Positions 1-5,133 of a stretch of 5,598 nucleotides of DNA are shown here, piece by piece (within the stretch, counting starts at the first letter, position 1; each line of letters opens with the position of its first letter). The position numbers and the translations under genes are program-made. Under the pieces are notes generated by a model, which ran no database searches, had not been told where the DNA came from, and was given only the letters and a program-made list of their open reading frames with translations. Location: positions 1 to 5,598 of the forward strand of contig CAIUGQ010000568.1 of assembly GCA_903898725.1 (NCBI GenBank), in the 5' to 3' direction. Source of the DNA: an uncultured Burkholderiales bacterium (lineage in GTDB: Bacteria; Pseudomonadota; Gammaproteobacteria; Burkholderiales; Burkholderiaceae_E).

Positions 1-601
1 CCGATCGCAGCGCGATCTCCTTGAGCTCGTAGCCGGCGAAGCCGAAGGCGGTCGCCGCCTCGGCGGCGCGGGCCCGGAACGCGCGGGCGGCCTCGGCGAT
101 CAGTCGGCGCTCCTCGGCCTGCCGACGCTCCGCCGACAGCCGAAACTGCACGCCGGAGAGCTGCATGCGCTCGCCCAGGCGGGCGCCGAGCTGCGCCACG
201 GCAGCCATCCGGGTCGATTCAAGCACCACTTCGCCGCGGACACGCCAGCCCTGGGCCTTGCCGTCGCGGGTGTAGTTCGGCTGGGTCCAGATCGAGCCGA
301 GTCGGGCCTTCACGCCCTCGACGCCCCGAGCCTCGGCGATGGCCGCATTGAGCTGCGAAAGCACCGCATCGTTGAGCGCGCCGACCTGCGGGCCGTCACG
401 CTCGATCGCCAGGGTGACCACCATCTCGTCGTTGGCGACGGCCGCCCGGGCCTGCGCGTCGAGGCTCAGCACCGGCCCGCCGAACGCCGGGGCGAGCGCC
501 CAGGGCGCTCCGAGCAGGGCTCCGAGCAGCGCTGTCGCCGCCGCGAGCGTCCTGGATCTGCGTCGAATCACGTCCGTCATGCTGCCCACGCCCACGTTCA
601 T
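1..601 (-). CDS. SIMPL domain (DUF541) secreted protein, 3' end cut by window edge
   Basis: Translating the minus strand from ATG 601 gives 200 residues that run off the left edge without a stop. Residues 1-40 look like a Sec signal peptide: a basic stretch (RRRSR at 13-17), then a hydrophobic Ala/Leu core (about 19-37) ending near ALAPA. The mature part begins with a short beta-like segment (VLSLDAQARAAVANDEM, 44-60) and continues with VTLAIERDGPQVGALNDAV, which is typical of the SIMPL/DUF541 (YggE, BP26-like) fold. WTQPNY (105-110) and GWRVRGEV (118-125) also match that family. Family members are periplasmic or envelope proteins, some linked to oxidative-stress tolerance; the biochemical role is unsettled. 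YggE is about 246 residues, so only a short C-terminal piece should be missing. The start at 601 is preferred over an in-frame ATG at 580 because it overlaps the upstream peptidase stop as ATGA and has AGGAG 8 bases upstream. Family assignment is by recall of motifs, not by search. Confidence 0.82.
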   Translation of the reverse strand, partial: MNVGVGSMTDVIRRRSRTLAAATALLGALLGAPWALAPAFGGPVLSLDAQARAAVANDEMVVTLAIERDGPQVGALNDAVLSQLNAAIAEARGVEGVKARLGSIWTQPNYTRDGKAQGWRVRGEVVLESTRMAAVAQLGARLGERMQLSGVQFRLSAERRQAEERRLIAEAARAFRARAAEAATAFGFAGYELKEIALRS

Positions 602-1629
602 CGTCCTGTCTCCTGTTCGAAGTCCCGCAGCGAGGGCAGCGAGGGCAGCCCCGGCCCCGCCAGTCCCGTCGCCGCCCGCACCGCCCGCAGCACCGCGGTC
701 GCCGTCACCGCGGCGATCGCCGCGCCCAGCGCCACCGGATGCACGCGGGCATCGCTGCGCCCGGTCGCGAGCGCGAACAGCGTGTCACCGTCGAACGCGG
801 TGTGCACCGGATCGATGGTGCGCGCCAGTCCGTCGTGGGCGCACTGCGCGAGCTTGCGGCATTCGGCCTTGGTGAGGACGAGGTCGGTCGCGACGCAGCC
901 GATCGTCGTGGCCATGCCCGGCGAGAGCCGCGGCGGCAGGTCGCCGGCGATCAGGCTCGCGGTGGTGCCCACCAGACGCCGGCCGTCCGCGCTGCGCGCG
1001 CCGGCGATCGGGCGGCCGGTCCCCGGGTCGATGACGTCCCCGATGGCGTTGACCACGATCAATGCGCCGACGGTGGCCCCGCCGATGCGAAGCGACGCCG
1101 TGCCGACGCCGCCCTTCATCGCCCGATCGATGCCCCAGAGCTTGCCGACCGTGGCGCCGGCCCCTGCCCCCACGGAACCTTCTGCCGGCGGGCTGTCGGA
1201 GGCCGCCTCGCAGGCGAGCCGTCCGGCGCGCGCGTCGGGCCGGATCGATGCATCGCCGACCCACAGGTCGAAGAGGATCGCCGCGGGCACGATCGGCACG
1301 CAGGCGGGTCCGACCGGCAGGCCGATGCCCTGCGCCTCGAGCCAGGCCACGACCCCGCCCGCCGCATCGAGACCGAAGGCGCTGCCGCCTGCGAGCAGCA
1401 CCGCATGCACCCGATCGACGGCATTCACCGGGTCGAGCAGGTCGGTCTCGCGCGTCCCCGGGGCGGCGCCCCGCACGTCGACCCCGCAGGTCGCGCCCTG
1501 GCCGGCGAGCACCACGGTGCAGCCGGTGGGGCGGCGCGGATCGGTGAAGTGACCGACGCGCAGCCCGGCGACATCGGTGATCGCACCGGAGGCCGAGCCG
1601 TCCGGTCCGCGGATGTCGGATACTTGCAT
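598..1629 (-). CDS. P1 family (DmpA/NylC-like, MEROPS S58) N-terminal-nucleophile peptidase
   Basis: The 343-residue product has the hallmarks of the P1/DmpA family: an N-terminal ITDVAGLRVGHFTD (17-30), GVDVRGAAPGTRETDLLDP (49-67), LLAGGSAFGLDAAGGV (78-93), VGAGAGATVGK (153-163), then TTIGCVATDLVLTKAE (241-256). Members are made as one chain and cleave themselves into alpha and beta chains, exposing a Ser or Thr nucleophile. They act as aminopeptidases, D-esterases or amide hydrolases (NylC cuts nylon oligomers). By alignment from memory with NylC, the nucleophile here is T241, and K172, N194, D280 and D282 (in FDGDTLFAL) are the likely partners. Predicted chains are 1-240 and 241-343. The residue before the nucleophile is Ala240, where NylC-type sequences have Asn. 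No signal peptide is seen, so it is probably cytoplasmic. Length is normal (about 320-375). ATG 1629 has an AGGA 7 bases upstream. The stop overlaps the SIMPL gene start. Substrate cannot be told from sequence. Confidence 0.9.
   Translation of the reverse strand: MQVSDIRGPDGSASGAITDVAGLRVGHFTDPRRPTGCTVVLAGQGATCGVDVRGAAPGTRETDLLDPVNAVDRVHAVLLAGGSAFGLDAAGGVVAWLEAQGIGLPVGPACVPIVPAAILFDLWVGDASIRPDARAGRLACEAASDSPPAEGSVGAGAGATVGKLWGIDRAMKGGVGTASLRIGGATVGALIVVNAIGDVIDPGTGRPIAGARSADGRRLVGTTASLIAGDLPPRLSPGMATTIGCVATDLVLTKAECRKLAQCAHDGLARTIDPVHTAFDGDTLFALATGRSDARVHPVALGAAIAAVTATAVLRAVRAATGLAGPGLPSLPSLRDFEQETGR
610..614 (-). promoter_or_regulatory. Ribosome binding site of the SIMPL gene inside the peptidase 3' end
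   Basis: On the minus strand AGGAG ends 8 bases before ATG 601. It lies in the last codons of the peptidase gene. Together with the ATGA stop-start overlap it decides the start at 601 rather than 580 and suggests translational coupling of the two genes. Confidence 0.6.
629..646. repeat. Two 9-bp tandem copies in the peptidase 3' end
   Basis: AGCGAGGGC occurs twice in direct succession (629-637 and 638-646) and is followed by a further AGC. The repeat is in frame in the minus-strand peptidase gene, where it encodes the LPSLPSL stretch (residues 328-334) in the tail before the stop. It is probably a small slippage duplication in a non-conserved C-terminal tail. Confidence 0.55.
1619..1624 (+). 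promoter_or_regulatory. Weak -10-like box ahead of the CDF gene
   Basis: GATACT matches four of six positions of TATAAT and ends 8 bases before the preferred GTG start at 1633, so a transcript from it would have almost no leader. I see no convincing -35 at the usual distance. The box lies within the first codons of the divergent peptidase gene. Tentative. Confidence 0.2.
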
Positions 1630-1632
1630 GGC

Positions 1633-2523
1633 GTGATCCTACCCAAATCCCCCTCCCCGAACACCTTCAAGCGCCACCACTTCGCGTGGCTCTCGATCGC
1701 GGCCGCCGTCGCGACCATCCTGCTCAAGACCGTCGCCTGGTGGCTCACCGGATCGGTGGGGCTGCTCTCCGACGCGCTGGAGTCCTTCGTCAACCTGGCC
1801 GGCGCGTCATTCGCGCTGGTGATGATCGTCGTCGCCGCGCGCCCGCCCGACGACGACCATCCGTTCGGCCATGCGAAGGCCGAGTACTTCTCGAGCGGGT
1901 TCGAGGGGATCCTGATCTTCGGCGCGGCCGCGGCGATCATCTGGACGGCGGTCGACCGCCTGCTCGCCCCCCAGCCGCTCGAGGCGGTCGGCGTCGGCCT
2001 CGCGGTGTCGGCGGTCGCCACCGCCATCAACCTCGGCGTGGCCATCGCGCTGCGGCGGGCTGCCGCGCGCTTCCGGTCGATCGCGCTCGACGCCGATGCC
2101 CGTCACCTGATGACCGACGTCGTCACCTCGGTGGGCGTCGTCGCCGGCGTGGCCGCCGTCGCGCTGACCGGATGGCTGATCCTCGACCCGCTGATCGCGA
2201 TCGCGGTCGGCCTGAACATCCTGCTCGAGGGCGCCCGGATGCTGCGCGCCTCGGTCGACGGGCTGATGGATCGGAGCCTCGATGCGGCCGAGCTCGACCG
2301 TCTGCGGGCGGCCCTCGACGCACTGGCCGTACGCGGCATCGCATGGCGGGGACTGCGCACGCGGCGCGCCGGCTCGCACGCCTGGATCGACGTGGTGGTG
2401 CTGGTGCCGGGCGACTGGACCGTCGACGCCGGACATGCCGTGGCCGACGAGGTCGAGGCGATGCTCGCGGCGATCGTCGAGCAGGCGACGGTGCTCACGC
2501 ACATCGAGCCGATCCCGCACTGA
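1633..2523 (+). CDS. Cation diffusion facilitator (CDF) family metal transporter
   Basis: A 296-residue integral membrane protein with CDF layout: six hydrophobic helices (roughly 17-38, 44-68, 90-110, 117-140, 158-179, 182-200) and a soluble C-terminal domain (about 213-296) ending THIEPIPH. CDF proteins export divalent metals (Zn, Fe, Co, Ni, Mn, Cd) from the cytoplasm in exchange for protons, usually as dimers. Diagnostic pieces are GSVGLLSDALESFVN (40-54), the cytoplasmic DDDHPFGHAKAEYF (73-86; YiiP has a similar DDNHSFGH stretch), and HLMTD in TM5 (H158, D162). The TM2 metal-site positions that are Asp45 and Asp49 in YiiP appear here as E50 and N54, so metal choice cannot be inferred from YiiP. 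The frame stays open far upstream, but that part is antisense to the peptidase gene and unlike CDF proteins. GTG 1633 gives a normal N-terminus (MILPKSPSPN); TTG 1624 is an alternative and would overlap the peptidase start. No strong ribosome site is visible for either. Confidence 0.9.
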   Translation: MILPKSPSPNTFKRHHFAWLSIAAAVATILLKTVAWWLTGSVGLLSDALESFVNLAGASFALVMIVVAARPPDDDHPFGHAKAEYFSSGFEGILIFGAAAAIIWTAVDRLLAPQPLEAVGVGLAVSAVATAINLGVAIALRRAAARFRSIALDADARHLMTDVVTSVGVVAGVAAVALTGWLILDPLIAIAVGLNILLEGARMLRASVDGLMDRSLDAAELDRLRAALDALAVRGIAWRGLRTRRAGSHAWIDVVVLVPGDWTVDAGHAVADEVEAMLAAIVEQATVLTHIEPIPH

Positions 2524-2540
2524 GGCCGACACGGTTCGAC

Positions 2541-2561
2541 ACCCGGACGGGCTCGCCGGGT
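2541..2561 (+). terminator. Weak hairpin after the CDF gene
   Basis: ACCCGG (2541-2546) and CCGGGT (2556-2561) can pair as a 6-bp stem around a 9-base loop, 17 bases past the CDF stop. No T-run follows, so it is not a classical intrinsic terminator. It could end or attenuate CDF transcription, or be a chance product of GC-rich sequence. Confidence 0.22.
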
Positions 2562-2585
2562 CGGGAGCGGCCCGGCTGCCGCCGC

Positions 2586-2591
2586 TACAAT
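2586..2591 (+). promoter_or_regulatory. -10-like box TACAAT immediately ahead of the phosphorylase gene
   Basis: TACAAT matches five of six positions of TATAAT and is one of the few A/T-rich hexamers in this very GC-rich intergenic region. It ends 6 bases before ATG 2598, so the expected transcription start falls at or next to the A of the start codon, giving a leaderless mRNA. No Shine-Dalgarno sequence is seen just upstream of the ATG, which agrees. No good -35 is visible 16-18 bases upstream. Confidence 0.42.
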
Positions 2592-2597
2592 CGGCCG

Positions 2598-4124
2598 ATG
2601 AGTCCGATCGAGTCGGTGCCTGTCCTGCGTCTGCGCGAGGTTCGGATCGACACCGATGCCGAGAACGTCGCCTACCTGGCGCGCGGCTGCACCGCGTGCC
2701 GCGTCGACGCGCTGCGCGCGGCCCAGAAGGTCGAGCTGAGCGTGGCGGGCGCCCCGCCCGGCGCGGCCTCGATGCTCGCCGTGCTCAACGTGGTCGACGA
2801 TCCGTCGATCGTCGGCCCCGACGAGCTCGGGCTGTCCGAGCAGGCCTTCGCGCTGCTCGGCGCACCGAGCGGCACCGCGATGACGATCGGCCCGGCACCG
2901 CGCCCCGCCTCGCTCGACGGCGTGCGGCGCAAGCTGCAGGGCGAGCCGCTCGACCTCGCCGCGATGCGCGCGATCGCCCGCGACATCGCCGCGCGGCGCT
3001 ACACCCGCAGCGAGATCGCCGCGTTCCTGGTCGCCTGCGGTCGCGACGACATGGAGCGCGACGAGGTGCTGGCGCTGACCCGGGCCATGCTCGAGACCGG
3101 CGAACGCCTCGACTGGCGCGAGTCGCTGGTGGCCGACAAGCACTGCATCGGCGGCATCCCGGGCAACCGGACCTCGATGATCGTCGTGCCGATCGTGGCG
3201 GCCCACGGCATGCTGATCCCGAAGACCTCGAGCCGCGCGATCACCTCGCCGGCCGGCACCGCGGACACGATGCAGGTGCTCGCCGAGGTCGATCTCTCGC
3301 CCGCACGCCTGCACGAGATCGTGCTGCGCGAGCGTGGCTGCATCGCCTGGGGCGGCACCGCCCGGCTGGCGCCGCTCGACGACCTGCTGATCTCGGTCGA
3401 GCGCCCGCTCGCGCTCGACTCGCCGGGCCTGATGGTCGCCTCGATCCTCTCGAAGAAGCTGGCCGCCGGATCGACCCGACTGCTGCTCGACATCCCGGTC
3501 GGGCCGAGCGCGAAGGTGCGCACGCTGGCCGACGCACAGCGCCTTCGCAAGACCTTCGAGCATGTCGGGCGTGCGCTCGGCCTGCACGTCGAGGTGACCA
3601 TCACCGACGGCTCGCAGCCGATCGGCCGCGGCATCGGCCCGGTGCTCGAGGCCCGCGACGTGATGGCGGTGCTCGGGAACCGGCCCGACGCGCCGCAGGA
3701 CCTGCGCGCGAAGTCGCTGCGACTCGCCGGTCGCATCCTCGAGTTCGACCCGGACGTGCGCGGCGGCGAGGGCGAGGGACTGGCCCGCGACATCCTCGAG
3801 TCGGGGCGGGCCGCGGCCAAGATGGACGCGATCATCGACGCGCAGGGGCGGCGCCTGGAGCGGCCGGCGGCGGGCCGCCTCGTCGCCGAGATCCTCGCGC
3901 CGCGCGACGGCCGCGTCGTCGGCTTCGACAACCTTCGCCTGGCGCGGGCCGCGCGGCATGCCGGCGCCCCGGCCAGCCCGGGGGCCGGCCTGGATCTGGC
4001 CGTGCGCCTCGGAGACGCGGTGCGGACGGGGCAGCCGCTCTACCGCCTGCATGCCGAGACCGCGGGGGGCTTCGAGCTCGCCCGCCGATGGTGCGACGCC
4101 GATGCCGGCATCGCGATCGCCTGA
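2598..4124 (+). CDS. Thymidine phosphorylase family protein (AMP phosphorylase-like, putative thymidine phosphorylase)
   Basis: The 508-residue enzyme belongs to the nucleoside phosphorylase-II family but to its longer branch, which includes archaeal AMP phosphorylases and bacterial 'putative thymidine phosphorylases'. E. coli DeoA is shorter (440) and lacks the extra N-terminal domain seen here (about 1-100, with a CTAC pair at C31/C34). A helical domain follows from about 105 (VRRKLQGEPL). The phosphate site is DKHCIGGIPGNRTS (180-193; K181 and the GG-P-GN loop), then PKTSSRAITSPAGTADTM (208-225), the counterpart of the family signature. SILSKKLAAGS (282-292) and the C-terminal domain with APRDGRVVGFD (434-444) and LGDAVRTGQPLYRLH (471-485) complete it. 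Phosphorolysis releases the base and leaves ribose 1-phosphate or deoxyribose 1-phosphate, or ribose 1,5-bisphosphate if the substrate is an NMP. Which applies cannot be read here. Start: ATG 2598, the first plausible start after a -10-like box. The PRPP-synthetase homologue follows on the same strand about 60 bp downstream, probably as one operon. Confidence 0.9.
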   Translation: MSPIESVPVLRLREVRIDTDAENVAYLARGCTACRVDALRAAQKVELSVAGAPPGAASMLAVLNVVDDPSIVGPDELGLSEQAFALLGAPSGTAMTIGPAPRPASLDGVRRKLQGEPLDLAAMRAIARDIAARRYTRSEIAAFLVACGRDDMERDEVLALTRAMLETGERLDWRESLVADKHCIGGIPGNRTSMIVVPIVAAHGMLIPKTSSRAITSPAGTADTMQVLAEVDLSPARLHEIVLRERGCIAWGGTARLAPLDDLLISVERPLALDSPGLMVASILSKKLAAGSTRLLLDIPVGPSAKVRTLADAQRLRKTFEHVGRALGLHVEVTITDGSQPIGRGIGPVLEARDVMAVLGNRPDAPQDLRAKSLRLAGRILEFDPDVRGGEGEGLARDILESGRAAAKMDAIIDAQGRRLERPAAGRLVAEILAPRDGRVVGFDNLRLARAARHAGAPASPGAGLDLAVRLGDAVRTGQPLYRLHAETAGGFELARRWCDADAGIAIA

Positions 4125-4185
4125 GGCGCCGCGGTCGCCCGCCCTGCCTGCTCGCGCCCTGCCCCCCGCCTGGAACGCCCACGAC

Positions 4186-5103
4186 GTGACCGCCCCGATG
4201 CTCTCGACGACCCTGCCCGCGCTGCTGCACTTCGGCGACCAGGCGCAGCCTGCCCAGCGTCTGGCGCAGGCGCTCGGCGTGGCGTGTGCCCCGATCGAGA
4301 CGCGCCGCTTCCCGGACGGCGAGACGCTGCTGCGCCTGCCGGTGCCGCTGCCGCCACGGGTGCTGCTGTTCTGCGCGCTCGGTGCGCCGGACGCCCGGCT
4401 GGTCGAGGTGCTGCTCGCCTCGCGGACCGCCCGCGAGCACGGCGTCTCGCACCTGACGCTGGTCGCGCCGTACCTGTGCTACATGCGCCAGGACATGGCG
4501 TTCCGGCCGGGTGAGGCGGTCAGCCAGCGGATCGTCGGCGGCTTTCTCGGCGGACTCTTCGACGCGGTGCTCACCGTCGACCCGCACCTTCACCGGATCG
4601 ACCGGCTCGAGCAGGCGGTGACGGGCGGTGCGCAGGCGGTCGCGCTGACCGCGGCCGCCCCGATCGGGGCCTTCATCGCACGGACCGTGCCGGATGCGGT
4701 CCTGGTCGGCCCCGACGAGGAATCGGCACAGTGGGTGGCTGCCGTCGCGGCCCGGGCCGGTCGGCCGTTCGCGGTCTTCACCAAGACCCGGCACGGTGAC
4801 CGGGAGGTCGACGTCGTCGCCGAGGGCGGCGCACCGGTCGACGGGCGACCGGTGGTGCTGGTGGACGACATCGCCTCCAGCGGCCGCACCCTCGCCCAGG
4901 CGGCCCGCGTGTGCCTGGCAGCGGGCGCGAGCGGGGTCGACGCGATCGTCACGCATGCGCTGTGCTCGGCGGCCGACCTGCAGGCGCTGAGCGCGGCGGG
5001 CGTCGCGCGTTTCTGGAGCAGTGACGCACTCGAGCACCCGAGCAATGCGGTGCCGCTCGCGGCGCTGCTGGCAGCCGGTCTTCGCGAGCACGGCCTCGCC
5101 TGA
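4186..5103 (+). CDS. Ribose-phosphate pyrophosphokinase (PRPP synthetase) homologue
   Basis: About 305 residues with the two-domain PRPP synthetase layout. Canonical Prs makes 5-phosphoribosyl diphosphate from ribose 5-phosphate and ATP. Seen in order: RRFPDGET (40-47), PYLCYMRQDMAFRPGEAVSQ (95-114), VDPHLHR (131-137; the divalent metal and ATP region), VLVGPDEES (172-180), KTRHGDREVDV (200-210; K200 and R202 in the catalytic flexible loop position), and the PRPP loop VVLVDDIASSGRT (223-235). The RQDxxFxPGE and KTR forms resemble archaeal class III synthetases more than E. coli Prs (RQDRR..., KRRP). It is therefore probably not the housekeeping prs of this organism, and no symbol is given. 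It may act on a sugar phosphate supplied by the upstream phosphorylase. Start choice: GTG 4186 has GGAA 10 bases upstream; ATG 4198, 12 bases later in frame, lacks a ribosome site but is possible (301 residues). The frame is open further upstream, but that part overlaps the phosphorylase gene and is Arg/Pro/Ala-rich shadow sequence. Confidence 0.87.
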   Translation: MTAPMLSTTLPALLHFGDQAQPAQRLAQALGVACAPIETRRFPDGETLLRLPVPLPPRVLLFCALGAPDARLVEVLLASRTAREHGVSHLTLVAPYLCYMRQDMAFRPGEAVSQRIVGGFLGGLFDAVLTVDPHLHRIDRLEQAVTGGAQAVALTAAAPIGAFIARTVPDAVLVGPDEESAQWVAAVAARAGRPFAVFTKTRHGDREVDVVAEGGAPVDGRPVVLVDDIASSGRTLAQAARVCLAAGASGVDAIVTHALCSAADLQALSAAGVARFWSSDALEHPSNAVPLAALLAAGLREHGLA

Positions 5104-5112
5104 GGCCACGCG

Positions 5113-5129
5113 CCGGTCAGCCTGACCGG
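5113..5129. terminator. Hairpin between convergent PRPP-synthetase and upp genes
   Basis: CCGGTCA (5113-5119), loop GCC, TGACCGG (5123-5129) form a perfect 7-bp stem with a 3-base loop. It begins 9 bases after the plus-strand stop at 5103 and ends 4 bases before the minus-strand TAG at 5134-5136. The symmetric placement suggests a shared bidirectional terminator or mRNA 3' end structure. No T-run follows on either strand, so termination strength is uncertain. Confidence 0.45.
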
Positions 5130-5133
5130 GCGG

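Noticed and set aside
739..1632. Upstream extension of the CDF gene frame
   Set aside because: The extra 298 codons are antisense to the well-supported peptidase gene and resemble no CDF N-terminus; CDF proteins are normally about 300 residues.
1636..1641. TAGGAT on the minus strand as a -10 box for the peptidase gene
   Set aside because: It matches only four of six positions, no -35 is placed correctly, and it is better read as the AGGA ribosome site 7 bases before ATG 1629.
2103..4052. Long minus-strand open frame (649 codons) opposite the CDF and phosphorylase genes
   Set aside because: Its translation is rich in Arg, Gly, Ala and His with no recognisable domain, and it lies opposite two clear genes. 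Long antisense frames are expected at this GC content.
3958..4185. Upstream start for the PRPP-synthetase homologue inside the phosphorylase gene
   Set aside because: The added residues are Arg/Pro/Ala-rich, out of frame with the phosphorylase C-terminal domain, and not part of the Prs fold, which begins near the residues encoded after 4198.
2282..4189. Long plus-strand open frame (635 codons) overlapping the phosphorylase gene in another frame
   Set aside because: Low-complexity Arg/Ala/Gly translation, frame-shifted shadow of the CDF and phosphorylase genes.
3832..5109. Minus-strand open frame of 425 codons opposite the PRPP-synthetase homologue
   Set aside because: Arg/Gly-rich shadow with no motifs; the plus strand carries clear PRPP-synthetase motifs across the same bases.
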